The notes under the pieces are model-generated. The model searched no databases and had not been told where the DNA came from. It saw only the letters and a list, made by a program, of their open reading frames with translations. The position numbers and the translations under genes were made by a program. Of a DNA stretch of 64,000 nt, positions 42,384-54,885 are shown one piece after another; the first letter of the stretch is position 1, and each line of letters opens with the position of its first letter. The stretch comes from Phlyctochytrium arcticum (lineage: Eukaryota; Chytridiomycota; Chytridiomycetes; Chytridiales; Chytridiaceae). The DNA is taken from positions 868,001 to 932,000 of the forward strand of contig JAHLKI010000007.1 of assembly GCA_025602905.1 (NCBI GenBank), read 5' to 3'.

Positions 42384-44451
42384 TAATCCTATCGACTATG
42401 TTAGCCATGTAATTTGACAGGTGGGGTGGCCGTCTTGACGCTTCCTGTATGAAACCAGGTTCTCCGCGCTCATGCATCTGTATACCCTTTCATGGGTCAT
42501 ACTCAATACATTCAATTGTCTCGCTTAGGCCGATGCCCGGCGATGCCCCCACATACACAGCAGAGTCTTCCCTTTCTCGTTGGCTCACACTACATCAATT
42601 TAGCTACGTGAGCGATGTCCGTATTACCTTTCCAATGGTCATGAGAAGGACCGTCCTGAAGTTCTGTCATGGCATTCAGGACTGGCGCTATCTGTGATGA
42701 TGGACCATGGGAAAGGCGCTGGCATTGACTACTGTAGTGAAGAATGCAATAGGGCCGTGCTGGCAGCGACAGTGGTGAAGGACAACCCGCCAACATCTGC
42801 CGATGGGATGCCACTTGCAGGGCGATCTTGATGCCTATTGATTTACTCAATTTCAGGCATCTAGCGGCACTATTGAGGGCATCATGTTCTTCCATACGGC
42901 ACTGAGACTATTCATCGTGATGCGCCTCCAAGTGTCGTGAAATCTGCAACAGTATTTCAACCTATCGGACCCTTTGGCCCTCTCGAATGCCAATGGCAGC
43001 CATAGCATGGTAAGGATGCCGGTGCAGTGTCGTTTTATCGAAAACGACTCGCGTGATTCTGGACTTTATCTGACCAAGATGGAAGGAGAATTGCTTGATG
43101 TGAGAGTACATCAAAACTTACCGTTCCTAGTTGGATATACCTAGTTCGATCTGGAGGCATATACTTCGGAAATTACTATTGAACAGATGGATAGTGCAAT
43201 GCAGGAATCAGTAGCCAACGAAATGTTGGGAAAAGAGAGGACCGAAATGTCGTGGAATTTCAAACATACCACCTACGTTTCGGCTACCCGGGGATCAAAG
43301 CGGTTGAAAAATCGAATTCAACTTATGGCTTAGGACTCAAGGTCAACACACTAGAATAGCATATGACTTCCTCCTTTGGGTTGTCACTATGGAAAGGGGC
43401 ACGGATAACATGAATGGGAGAGCAGCGAAGGACTTATCAGAGAGAATCCATACGGACTTTGTTGCAAGTTGATCTTGCTTCATGGGGAGAAAATTTGGGG
43501 TGTATCGTTGGGTACGCAGATGTGGTTGTCGATTGAGTTCTTGAGTTCTCAACCAGTGTAGACTCCCTAGCGGAGTTACCAGTGCATATTTACGTACTGC
43601 ATAACCCTAGCTTCTCGAGTGGCCTTCTCCACCGATTTCTTATGTAGCTCTCTTGACTGTCTAGTCGTTGAATCTATTCCAGGATGAGATTCGGCGCAGC
43701 TCTTTTGCAAGCGTCAAGAAACTTTTTTCAGCTTCTACTAAGAATGCCATCGAAAATCATAAGGCCAATTATTGACACTTCGGGCCAGCAGGCCATTATT
43801 GCAGCGATCTTAATCTGCACTCGAACAGTCTCGTGGGAACGCTTGGGTCCGCGAACAGACGGCACAGCCATGCAGTTGCAACGGACGCGTCTTCCTCACC
43901 TGAGAATAATCTGAGATGACTTGCTATGACTTTGGCCAAGAGTTCGGAGAGAAGAGCGCTGGTCCTTTTTTTTAAGCTTTTAAGACCCTTCCTTAACTGC
44001 TACAGGGCCAGTGCGAAGCGCACTTGGGCCATTGTCTGTTGCTTTTCTTTGCTCTGAGCCAGTTCCATCAATACCTAGGTCAAATACCGCCGATTCGGAT
44101 CCTGCCCCAGTCTTAATCTCCTACCATGACTAATCAAAGCCCCTAACGAGGACGACGTTGGTGGCCGCATGGCTTTTTTCCGAAGCAGTCGACACTTTGA
44201 CGCTTGCGGACTGTACGATTATACTTCAGCGGCAGCACGCAAGCAGTCACCTCCCATTATCAAATTCCTGCCGCTCCCCGACCATTCGGGGAACCGATAC
44301 CCGAGCGCCAGCTGGCAATACGATTATGTATAAATTATTCCATGGTTGCTGTGGTAGTCCCAGGAGGTTTTCAAAAGTTCGACGGTAGTTCAACTTTGAC
44401 TCTTTGAGGCTGCGCCACATGTCGGCTTGAACTCCGCAGACTCGAGGTCGG
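42384..44451. other. Intergenic, about 2 kb without a supportable gene
   Basis: Only short ORFs without features. A short GC palindrome (GTGCGAAGCGCAC, about 44012-44024) stands out in otherwise AT-rich DNA. Confidence 0.35.
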
Positions 44452-44460
44452 GAGGTCGGG
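44452..44460 (+). repeat. Left 9-bp target-site duplication of the MULE
   Basis: GAGGTCGGG directly before the left terminal repeat. The identical nonamer follows the right terminal repeat at 48970-48978. Nine bases is the typical duplication length for Mutator-like elements. Confidence 0.85.
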
Positions 44461-47400
44461 GAGGGTGTAGATAACCGGTACAGGTACAGGTTGGTACAGG
44501 TACAGGTATAGTCGCGCGGCGGTACTGACATGGCTGTGCCACTTGCAGTTGTCCCGGACTGTACCTGCACCTCTGTATAGTCCAGTACTGCTGAAAATAC
44601 CCATCGACTGCAGATGGGCACCCTCTCTGTACGAGTGGACCCCGATGCTTTAGGACATTGGAAAGATTTTCCCTCCTTTGCTAGTTCTGTATTATTTTAT
44701 ACTGTCCCGCACACACCTACATGTACAGTCATACTCGGCTCAGAGGGGATCCTCCTCTTTACACGGTATAAAGTAAATTTGCTGTTTCATTTCACAGTCT
44801 CCAGTTATATTTTCTATTGATTGTCGTTCTCACGCAAAGTAGCTGACAGGAAAACGCTGAGTGGGTACAGTAAGGGGTCGCCTACATAAGGAGTCAGGTA
44901 ACAACACGATATCTTTTTTAGGTTAACTTTTGCAGGAACCATTGACTTGGTAGTGCATCTGCATAAGTCTTGCACCTTGGCCAGGATGAGCGTGGTTCAA
45001 GTCCCAGTTAAGCGTTTTTTTTATGTGATCTTTTACCTTTAGGTCATTTTTACCAATATATCATGCGGCATACTCCATTGTAAAATAAACGTTTGATGTC
45101 CGAGACCAAGATAATTTTATTTTTACTGTACAGTTTCCATTATTGTTCAATTGGTATGGTATTACTGGTATATTCATCATAATCTCGATGCGGTAGAAAA
45201 GTTTGTTCAATATGCATATTAATCATCACATATTTTCCGAGAATCACAGAATTGCCCAACAGTTGTGTTCTTGTATCTGCTTAAGGTAGCAGTAGAAAGG
45301 ATGTCGTGTTAGACTATGCACGGGGTACATGCTCGGAGAGCGAATACTCTCTCCTAGTCAACTGCCAGATGGAAATTTCATCATATTCTTGGAGAAAACG
45401 GATAGTAGGAAAAGCGGTCAAATATTAGAAAACAAAATATCAGGAAGTACAACAGATGACGAAAAAGTATATAATAAATGATGAACAAAGACGGGAAGTA
45501 CGAGAAATAACGAAACAAATTGCAGAAGATATGAAAGGGGTACCCAAACGAAAAGAACTGTGGAAAAAAAAGAAGGATTCAGTTCTCAAGATTTGCACGC
45601 CGCTCTACCAAGGCCTTCATCTTTTCCTCCTGGACCACGCGACGCTCCATGAGAGCGATCTTGGCGTCGACTGCCGCCAGCTCAAGTTCCTCAAGTTCGT
45701 TCTCATGGACCGTTGCTTGCAGTTTGGCCCAGCGGTCTCCCAGGGCGGGATCAGTCGCCAAAGGGAGAGAAAGAGTGGGGCTAGGGATAAGCGGAGTGTG
45801 AGCGGGGGCATTGGGAGTGAGAGTGGGGTCGGAGGGTGAAACGTTGGTGGTAGTTGGAGTAAGAGAAGCGACAGGACGTGCAGCTCTTCTGGTCGTCGGC
45901 TTGCGCTGTGCCGTTCTTTTCATAGTCCGTTTGATCTGTTGTGTGGTTTCCTGAAGGTCAGACGTAGGGCGGCCATATGACACGCCAGTGTTCATCTGTG
46001 CTTCCGAAGACTTCCACCGGCGGACGTCATACGACTCCCGCCCTCGGATGCAATTAAGAATGGTGGTATTTTTCAGCTCACGGTTTTGGTCAGCATGAAG
46101 CGACTCGATCGTGTTGGTGTGATCAACCGCTGCGTTCCAAGCATCGAGGGGAATGTTGGAAAACGCTTGGTTGAGCGAGCCGATGATATAGGGACGTTTG
46201 TAATATTCCACCCACCCCTGCATGTCCACGCCAATCTCTTCGCCCTCAGCTAGAATGTGGTCAAACAGATTCTGGGCAGTAGCTGGGGTGGTCTGTAGCA
46301 ACTTTCGCATGAGGTCGCGGAGGGGCTTCCTGCTGTTGCCAGGAGCGTGCTTGACCACATTGCTACAAAAACTTTAACATGATTATGGAAGGAAATAGGG
46401 ATCATGCCTACCGGTGGAAATGTACTTGGCAAGACTTGAACATATGGGTTAAGTGGGTTTCCCAGCCCATCTTCGTGGTGGTTCGGGTGGTTCTTTCTAG
46501 AAAAAGCCCAAGACCTTTCAGTTGGGCCTGATCTAGATCACCAATCAGCACTTTTATTGCAGGCTTATCTTCGCTGGATCCGTGAATGTGTGCGAATTGT
46601 AAGGGTGTTCCTGTATCTTCCTCGACCAGCTCATTCACCAGCGTAAACATCTTGTAGTAGGCCTGATGGTCTAGACCGTCAGTGTATGTTCGTACACAGG
46701 CCAGGGCTTAAAATCGACATTAGAGTCATCTCCCAAAAGAAATCCCTGAAACTTACTCATTTTGGTAACTGGATGCGCAATCGCGATTTCCCACTCATTG
46801 AAAGTACCCTTTATGCCTTACATAAGGGTAAGAGAATGAAGAATGCGGTGCTTGTTAGTATCTTTGTACCTTTGAATGACATGTCCATCTGAAGTACGGA
46901 TGCTAAATGTGAACCAGCGGTTTGCCTCTTTTGGCCGCAAACGATGATGGGGTTATTGTTCTCAGAATAATCTGTAAATCAGTGAGCACGTGCAGCGCAA
47001 GACTTTTCGGCAGACTAAGAAATACTCACCATGCTTTCGGATGTATGCAGCATTCATAGTGTTGCCTTTCTCGTCCTTCTTCTCCTTCCTCTCTCTCTTT
47101 TTCTGCTGGTAAAGTTCATTTAGTACGCCCAGCATGTCCTCTCCGTACGGGCTCCTGTTACGGCGCTCCACGCTAAGTATGCGCGTCATAGTGTCAAGGC
47201 GATTAAGAGATGGATGAAACTCGGCGGCTGAAGTATCGGCCGTGACACTAAATAGACGTGAGCTCATCAAACCTCGTAATTAGCATTCAGAAACTTTTGC
47301 TTACTCGAACCAGGCCTGCAGGTGTTTGGAGGTGAGCAATTTTCTCGGCTGCAGTTCTTGGCCGGGGAGGGTCTTGAGGGATTCCGCAATTTGAGCCCTT

Positions 47401-48969
47401 ATATTTGTCGGGACTTTTGTTGGGGGAGGAGGTGGATGATTATGCACTCCAACGGACAAAACCATGACATAGGGGCAGTCAGGATTGAGCGGTGTGATAT
47501 TGTAAATTTTGACCGGACATGGTTGCCGCTTCAAAACGCTTCGTTTATATTTGCCGTCGGCTCCTTTGTGGATCAACACTAGAGTGGAAAATTCAGCGAT
47601 GCGAAACGTTGACAGCAAAATCGAGACTAACAGCAATGCTCACGGTGCGTTCCTGTGCTATGCACAATCCCGCAACCGTCCGCGACCTCGTCCACGACGG
47701 CAGTCTCGTCTCCGCGGATCAAATTTTCAAGATGATCGATATTCAGCTTTGAAGGGACCGCAATATACATATGTCCCTCATTCGGGAGCCAGTTACTGCA
47801 CCCAAGAAAGTGAGGCGACATTCCAAACTGCGTCTGTTGCAATCCACAATCAAAATTGATTTAGGAAGGAATCTTGTTGGAGGTCTTACTTCTGCATTTT
47901 GCCGCAGCACTGGGGTTCCTTTACACTCTTCGCCATCTTCAGCAACGTATGGACACGGGATAGCCGAAGCTGAAAAAAAGAGACTGAGGGAAAGTTAAGC
48001 GCATGGCCTTCAGATCATTGAAATAGCCACTTACACGTTCGTTTCATACAAAGGTCCGTGGTCTCCAGACCCCTCGAAATGAGGAAACGCGTTGGGATCG
48101 TTGGGGTCCACATGATCGTGGCTGGCCGTTCTCACAGCTTCGCTCGCATGCTCGCAAAGCTTAACTCCTTGGCAGGTCTTGCTTTCTCGTCTCACCTAGG
48201 ACCACATCAATGGGATTCAATCTGTTTTGAGTAAGCTACACCCACCTTCTCGTCAAGGTAGTGGCAAATGACGACATTGCTGCCACCCGGATCCCCGCGA
48301 GAATACTGGATATCCTTAAAAGCCGCACTGGGGTATTTCCACCCAGCCGTATGGTATAGCACCGCGGTGCCACCCTTCGACGTTGGCGGATATTCTAACG
48401 GCTCATTCGCCAGTATCAGCTTCTCCGCATGCAAACGCTGGAATATCTTATAATTGATCTGTTCAGGCTGATCTTCATCGGCAAGATTCTGAAAGAAAAA
48501 GTACACATCTGAGCATCTTTTGATTTCAAAAAGGACACACCGGACCGGCTATTTCGTACCTCATTGGTCGTTAAATTAACCGTTGCTGCAGCCACATCGG
48601 GCGGTGGGGATTCTCGCACCTGGTCGGTCAACTGAAAAGTGAGATCACTCGGGGAAAAAAAAATTCGAGTTACCTTATCTAAGGACTCAATGACCGTCGG
48701 GTTGCTGCTGTTGCTAGACATGTTGCGTTCTTTGCGTACTCGAAGTTTGTTATAGCCGATCTGCGGTTTGGATTTGGCAAGATCTGGGGAATACCACAAT
48801 AATCAGCAGCCGGTATACGAACTGGGAAGGGGGTGGCACAGCCAGGTAGAGTGGCGCGGTGTGGCAATAGGTACAGGTACAGTCGTTTCCTCCGTGACTG
48901 TACCTGTGAGGCTTATAACGATACCTGTACCTGTACCAACCTGTACCTGTACCGGTTATATATATATTC
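44461..48969 (-). mobile_element. Complete Mutator-like (MULE) DNA transposon, 4509 bp
   Basis: Flanked by a perfect 9-bp GAGGTCGGG duplication. Both ends start with GA. After 10 less conserved bases, an identical 39-bp inverted block begins ATAACCGGTACAGG (44471-44509 and 48921-48959). The repeats are built of GGTACA/GGTACAGG motifs. The interior carries one minus-strand multi-exon transposase (48721-45579) and about 1.07 kb of AT-rich DNA between its stop and the left end. Identical inner ends, an exact target duplication and an open transposase all point to recent insertion. The element lies between the receptor gene and the E(z) homologue. Confidence 0.88.
45579..48721 (-). CDS. MULE-type DDE transposase
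   Basis: About eleven exons, all joined in frame by eye, from the ATG at 48721 to TGA at 45579-45581. The N-terminal part has Cys/His-rich DNA-binding features: TCQGVKLCEH, IPCPYVAEDGEECKGTPVL, FLGCSNW, and KYKRSVLKRQPCPVKIYNITP with GVHNHPPPPP. Such features are known from fungal MULEs. The catalytic core shows the first Asp in QMDMSFKGIKG, the second in IGDLDQAQLKGLG and the Glu in HTNTIESLHADQNR. It ends in a basic then coiled, Glu-rich C-terminus. One join matters: acceptor CCCTCAG (not the later TTTTCAG) keeps the frame as NVLFFSASAIPCPY. I found no stop or frameshift, so it may be active. It could also be domesticated, but the intact ends argue for a live element. Confidence 0.82.
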
Positions 48970-48978
48970 GAGGTCGGG
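48970..48978 (+). repeat. Right 9-bp target-site duplication of the MULE
   Basis: GAGGTCGGG immediately after the right terminal repeat, identical to 44452-44460. Confidence 0.85.
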
Positions 48979-49138
48979 TTGGATTGGACTTACCTGATCT
49001 TTCGTCGAAAACCCACCAAAGTTTTTGCCAACATCACCGTTCGTTCAAAGCCCCCACGATTAATACACCAGTATCAACAGGCAAATCCCTGCATCTTATC
49101 CAAGTACCCACCCGATTTGAATAGATGGATCAACGACG

Positions 49139-51933
49139 ATGACAGCCCACAGCGATTCCGATACCGACGACGACGATTTACAGGAGGAGCGGCGGCTGGC
49201 TAAAGAACGGACGGGGTGGAGACGGGAATACCGGGATGAGATATCTCAGAAACGGCAGGTAATGTAAATGTGCGATATGGATTTTTTTGGGGCAAGGTAA
49301 ACAAACCCACTTCATTAGGATCTGTTGAACCGGGTTTTGTCGCAAGCGGAACGGACACAGACGAGGAATCAGCCAGTTTTTGGAGATGTATCCTCTTCGG
49401 ATACTGGAGGGGATGGAGAAGTCGAAGAAGATGAAATTGTCGTACCGCATGTGAAAGTCCCTGGATCGTTCAAATTTAGTTATGGGGGTGTGCATATCCC
49501 GGTTACATTTAATGTCAAGGTATGTTTTGGGATTGAGATCTAAGGGGACAAGTGATATGAACTGTGATTATAGGAATCGAACGATGATGTGGTCCGAACC
49601 GAGATTTTACCGATTGATGCCACGTGGCGCGAAAATCTGTCTGAATGGGATATCGGCCGGGATTGTGGTAAGAGTTCAAACCCCCGCAAACCAACACCAA
49701 CAAAATCTCATTATGGCATACATATTAGCCAGACAAGAAAGCATGGACTGGGTAGATTACGTCTTACGCCAACTCCCCAGTTCGCATATGCATAATCTGC
49801 TATTTGGCCATCACAAGGACGGCGGACTCGCACAACCGCGGAATCCGGCTCAGAAACAGACGTACAGGACTGTCCGTGCGTTAACTAAAGATGCTCTTGG
49901 AGGATTGGAAACGATTGATTTACTTTTACGGTAAGAGTAGTCTAGTTACGGTATTTGAGAATGAGTGAATTGATGAAAGGGATAGGTATAGGAAATTGGA
50001 AGGATTGGAGAATGAGACTGTCCCTTGGAATAAACGGGCAAACCCGTTATGTCGGGTCTGTGGGATGGCCGGGTGTTGGTCTCATGATACGGACGGGTTT
50101 CTTCTTCGTAAGTTATCCTATGCAATCTCAAAATGCCAAAAAAAAGGTTGAATGCAATTATGCAAGCTGAAACGTACCCGAAGCGACCCATGATGGTTCC
50201 CACCGTTCAACCACCCTCAGATCCGTGTGGAGAGTCTTGCGCGTATAGTCTGGTAAAAAACGATATGCTGTTTACCAAGATGATTGGGGGGACTGATATA
50301 CACGATTGAACGATAGAAAATTGGGCCGAACCCGAATAAGGAATTCACACCTGAAGAACTCCGGCTATTGGCGATGGGATACCGGTGTTTTGGACGTGAC
50401 CCGTGTCGGATTAGTGTCGCGTTGTCTTCACGGACCTGTTCTGAAGTGCGTTTTTGGGCCAAAAACTGAACCTATTGGAATATGGTACTGAAAGAGCATT
50501 TTTTTAGGTTTTGGGGATGATTAAAACGATTGAAGATAACTCGGGCCGGTGGGATCCGGATGCGCGGCCGGAATTTTTTGTGGCCCGTGAAGCACTCCGG
50601 GATGCGGACGTGGAAGCGTCCTTGTCGAGAGATATGATTATACCCCAAGTTCAAGGTCTGCCACTGTTCTCTCGATTCCTCTATTCTGTATGTCTTATGT
50701 TGGATTGTTCTTTTTTTTGCCATAGCCCGCCCGAGCTACCTAACAGCCAGCGTCTACGCCGAACCCTGCGACTGCGGCATCATCACCTCCCCTACCCTCT
50801 CCACAAGCCGCTCGACCTGCTCCCCTTCCCCCTCCCCCGCCACCTTCATCAACAACCTCAACCCCTTCACCCGCGTCTGCTCGAAATCCTGCCGCTGCGC
50901 CAAATCCAAAGTCTATTGCACGAATTCCTGTGCCTGCTCCATGTTTTGTCCGTACCGGTATCCGGGGTGTAACTGCACGGATGGGTGTCAGGCCGAAGTC
51001 ACTGAACCCGGATGGCGTTTTAAACCGAAAGGAAAAGGTAAAGGGTGTCGCTGTGTACTGGAAAGTAGGGAGTGTGACCCGGATTTGTGCAAGTATGTCA
51101 AAACATATTACTTCTTATTTCTCGGATTTTTATTAACGCGTGTACGTTAGGTCCTGTGGTGCTCATGGTAAAGACAAAACTACTCATATTCCTTTCCCAC
51201 ATGTTCCTGACATATTTCTCTCCATTAGAGAGTTGGCAAGAAGCCGGTCGCAACCCGCGATGCAAAAACCAGGGCATGCTCCGAAGACTGGTTAAAGTAA
51301 TACCCCCATCTACAACATTCTGGCATTCCAACAGTAATTCACGTCCTGTTTTTTATTTATTTTAGCAAATGGGTGTGCGGCAGAGTACACTGAAAGATGC
51401 AGGGCGAGGAGCGTTCCTATTAGAGTCCGGTAAGGGGTTTTTACCAGGATAATTCCCTCGATCGCTAAAAATTCTTTCATACATAGCCAAAAAAGGCGAT
51501 CTGATCAACGAATACGTTGGCGGGATCATTACCGAACAAGAAACCAATCGGTAAAATCTACCTCGCCCTCCCTCATCCCCCTTCTAACATTTGTCTAGCC
51601 GAGCACCGATCGCCAAATCCTCTGGCCTCAACTACGTTTTTGCGATTGGCCATAACATGGACGCGGATACACCCACGATTGACGCCAACCGGTTCGGCAG
51701 TGTGACGCGGTTCATTAATAATGCGCGGAATGAAGGGGCTGGACGGGGGAATTGTTGGGCTGTTAGTAAGTAGTAAACATTATGTTTTCTGGGGTTGGGT
51801 GGTTGATTGGGGGCTTTTTTTTTATGCAGATAAATTTGTGAATGGGGCGCTCAGGATTGGGATATATGCTGGACGGGCGATTGAAGCTGGGGAAGAATTG
51901 TTTTTTGATTACGGTGATACCTATGAATTGTAG
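49139..51933 (+). CDS. EZH2: E(z)/EZH2-type histone H3K27 methyltransferase (PRC2 catalytic subunit)
   Basis: Fifteen exons, from 49139-49258 to 51830-51933, give 648 residues. It should methylate H3 Lys27 within Polycomb repressive complex 2. An acidic N-terminus and a SANT-like middle (PNKEFTPEELRLLAMGYRCFGRDPCRISV) are followed by Cys clusters CRVCGMAGCWSH and PCGESC. The CXC domain (CSKSCRCAKSKVYCTNSCACSMFCPYRYPGC region) leads to RECDPDLCKSCGA. The SET domain has GDLINEYVGGII, a Tyr in LNYVFAIG and EELFFDYGD. Exon 10 is only 17 nt (51151-51167) and restores CGAHESW. The usual NHS of SET is NNA here. After TYEL both the spliced and the unspliced reading stop at once. The start lies only about 160 bp from the MULE. 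Confidence 0.88.
51151..51167 (+). other. 17-nt microexon of the E(z) gene
   Basis: Bounded by TACGTTAG and GTAAAG. It supplies the bases for SCGAH in the conserved CGA(A/H) segment of the CXC/SET linker. Skipping it would shift the frame and lose the SET domain. Confidence 0.7.
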
Positions 51934-52118
51934 GTTTGTGGGGTATGTGGAGTTTTTTTTATGGTATTGACGGGTTTGACGTGTTTTTAGGTGAAAGTGA
52001 ATTGGAATATGACACGGTCAAAGATTGGATATTCGCGAAAGAAACGCGTTAAAGTATAATTTACAGCTGAAAATATGGTCCCACATCTCCCAAAAACATG
52101 AGGGCCACAACCAAAATC

Positions 52119-53894
52119 TCACTTGCCCCGCACACCTTTAACCCTGCTAGACATTTCTGCTGCAGCCTTGACACCTCTCGTCCACTCCTTCTGCAGCCGC
52201 GGGGACGGCAGCGAGAGCACAAAATACTTTCCGCTCACTAACCGGGTACACAGGATATCGGGTTTGGAAGGGCCGTAGCCTGTCCTTGGCCGAGTGACGT
52301 CTGCGTGGCGAAGAGAGTAGGTTGCGTAAGGAAGTGTATTGGGCTTTTTCTATTGAGTAGTTTTGTGAGTGCCAACATGCCAAAAAGGTCTTTTTTTGTG
52401 ACCGGAATTTTGTCTTACCATATAGATAATTTCACCATTCCGCCCCTTCATTTTCACACACTCCCATACCCCAATCTTCCATCCATCCTCTTGTACCAGT
52501 TCGATCCATCCCCGTTTCCAAGCCGTTTCGCCTGCTCCACCCGGTGAAAGGAGTGCACCGCCGCCCTTGGCGAATAGGTGAGAAATTTTGGATTTGGAGG
52601 CAAAGGAGGGGTCCATTCCGGGTTCCCATTCTTCGCGGATTTCGCACGGGGTGGGCGTTGGGTGGAGGGGGTTAGCGATGGGGTCGGAGGATGTGGTTGG
52701 GTAGGCGATGGGGAGAGAATAGTCTAGTCCTGCTGCGGATGGAAGGTTCCCGTCTCCGTCTCCAGGTGGAGGAGTCGGGGACCCCGGAGACGTTGAAAAT
52801 GCGATTTGGGAGCCAGGATCGGGACGCTCTGTCCGAGAAACTAACCCGTCGTCGCTTTCGTCTTCATCCGACGTGTTACAATTTGACAGTCCGACGTCGG
52901 ACGCCGTTCCGCGCGATGAGGCAAATAGGTGCCGCCAGTTCTTGGTACCTGGGATGCGCAAGTGGTGATGGAGGCGGGTTTTGGTATCGTCTGCTCTGCC
53001 GTTCTCTTCGGATAACGGAACACTCGCGGGTTCCGGAGACGGTTGCGCAGTAGTAACTCCTTCAGAAGGCTCAAGCCGATCCAAGGTTCCATGAGCACTG
53101 CTCGATACATCAGAATAGCAACGGCGGTGCGGAGCCGGCATTGCGCTCGTCGTCGCCAGTAATTTATCGTCTACGTGCTGGTCGCTTCCCACTGTCGCGG
53201 GTGCTTCCCGGGACTCACCCACAGAGTATTTACGCGCCAGTGTCCATGTCGGTGCCGAGGGAGATACGTCAATGGTTGGTGTAGAGGGAGCCGACGGTTC
53301 CATCATGGTACTGATGGGTGCAGGGGGGATGGTAATGGCTTCCACGACTGTGATAGGAGATTCACCGCCTTTGACATCGGGATAATGCACTGCGGAGGAT
53401 TTGTAGAGGGATGTATAGGCGGGAGGTGCCTCAACGCTCAAGCTTTCTTCTATGTACGCGTAGGCCTCTGCAGCTCGACGGTCAGATATCTCCGAGGATT
53501 GACCGACCATAGTAGCAGTAGACGGCCCTGCTACGCTCGTCGTGACATTTTCTTCGTCGTCGTCGTCGCTGTCTTCATGGCGCATGTGTACCGGAAGGAG
53601 AATGTTGGGGACAGACGGTGCATTCTGGATCAATTTCTCCACATCCTCGGTTCGCCGGCGCCGCTCAGGCTTGGGAGGCCCATCTACAGTCCGGGAGCTG
53701 GACTGCTTTCCATTCAAGTCACTGGCACTCTGCCGGTTTTGGTAGGTCAAGCTGGATTCCATATGCGCCGGAGAAACGCTATGCACCGCATCCTCCGCTG
53801 ATGAGCATTGCTGAGCTTTAGGAGGTAGCGGGACCGGACGCTTTTGTTTTTGTTTCTGGGGGCGGGGAGGCAGGGGAGGAGCTGCTTCCATCAT
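52119..53894 (-). CDS. Long disordered protein with a C-terminal PH domain
   Basis: Two exons (52419-53894 and 52119-52349) give 568 residues. Residues 1-455 are low-complexity with Pro-rich starts (PPLPPRPQ, PVPLPPK), which look like SH3-binding sites. A basic PKPERRRR block and a DDDDEE acidic patch follow. The C-terminal about 110 residues read as a pleckstrin-homology domain: AWKRGWIELVQEDGWKIGVW, a loop, RHADVTRPRTGYGP, CTRLVSGKYFVLSLPSP, and the closing helix QKEWTRGVKAAAEMS with its conserved Trp. The 69-bp intron splits the PH domain. Membrane or signalling scaffold roles are inferred. I do not recognise an orthologue. Confidence 0.72.
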
Positions 53895-54270
53895 TTTTAT
53901 CGAGTAGTATAAATTTTGGAAGGTAGTAGAGAACTTGGAGAAAATACACTAAAAAATTACCCCGGCATTCAATATGCCATAAACTTTGTCGGATTCATGA
54001 CGTACATGGCTGCTTTTTGAATATTTACACTCCCACTATTGTTAAAAAAAGGTTCTATTTCGTCTCCTTGCAAAAGTGATCCCCAATGCCAAGATGCCAA
54101 GCGGAAACTCAAAATCCAAATATTATGTAACGAGCGTCACGTGTACGAGTTCACGTGTCGCCCGATCTGTGTTGAATCCAGCAAGCAACGGCAAACGGAA
54201 TCCTTGACGTTTTCGTCGCCTCCATTCCTCCTACAACGAGAGTTTAAACCTAACAAGAGGAGACCTCAGT
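53895..54270. other. Bidirectional promoter gap
   Basis: 376 bp between divergent start codons of the PH-domain protein and the complex I subunit. No distinct motif stands out. Confidence 0.4.
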
Positions 54271-54885
54271 ATGGCATCTGTACCAGAACCCATGCAGGTA
54301 GGCTTTTTTCTGGAGTTAAAAGATTGGAGGAATACGGACAACTTATGTTTTGTTACAGATTTCTCCCATGCCGGTCATTGACCCAGACCTGGATGTCTAT
54401 GGTATGTTTTTGGCAAGCGTGGGTCCCATTTGAAGCATTATGCAGAGCAGGTTATTTGGAGGGGCGTAGAGGGGTGGATCGACGGACAGCAAATTTGTGG
54501 GAGGAATAGAACGATTACGCGAAATACCTCAATTGGGGAAGCATCATCTATCAACTAGTTTTAGCAGGCTAGCAGCAACCGTCTACTACAAAGATCTGTG
54601 TGCTGACCGAAAAGTGTTTTGCCTTTCTTAGACCGGGCCGCTGTAGTCAAATCCCGGGATGCATTCTTCATGGAGCAAACAGTTCGACACAAGGAAATCG
54701 GTGTGCTCCGGGACAAGATGCGATGGTGCTACCGAAGGGAAGGCGTGAACCACTTGGAAAACTGCCGACATATCAATCAACAATACTTGGACTTGATGCG
54801 AGAGATGCGGGCTGGGGGTATTCAACCATTTCGAATTAATGGGCCAGCAAAGAAGAGTGAGCAGGCTGCGGAGGAAGAGCACTGA
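54271..54885 (+). CDS. NDUFB10: NADH:ubiquinone oxidoreductase subunit NDUFB10 (PDSW)
   Basis: Three exons (54271-54297, 54359-54401, 54632-54885) give 107 residues. It is an accessory subunit of the complex I membrane arm, on the intermembrane-space side. The signature is the C-x(n)-C pair in RWCYRREGVNHLENCRHINQQYLDL, which forms a twin-cysteine helix pair in this family. RDAFFMEQTVRHKEI precedes it. There is no cleaved presequence, as is normal for this subunit. The second intron (54402-54631, 230 bp) is long for the window. Presence of complex I argues against an anaerobic gut fungus or a complex I-less yeast. Confidence 0.85.

Noticed and set aside
44938..45015. tRNA-like sequence with a GGTTCAAGTCC B-box match inside the MULE
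   Set aside because: The acceptor and T stems do not pair and no good A box is found at the right distance. At most it is a decayed tRNA-derived piece.
45456..45839. A 127-codon plus-strand ORF overlapping the transposase 3' end
   Set aside because: It overlaps the well-supported transposase frame and has no features of its own.
51934..52052. A longer E(z) C-terminus using a final intron with a GAAAG acceptor (ending at 52052)
   Set aside because: It needs a poor acceptor. The better TTTTTAG acceptor, and the unspliced reading, both stop right after TYEL.
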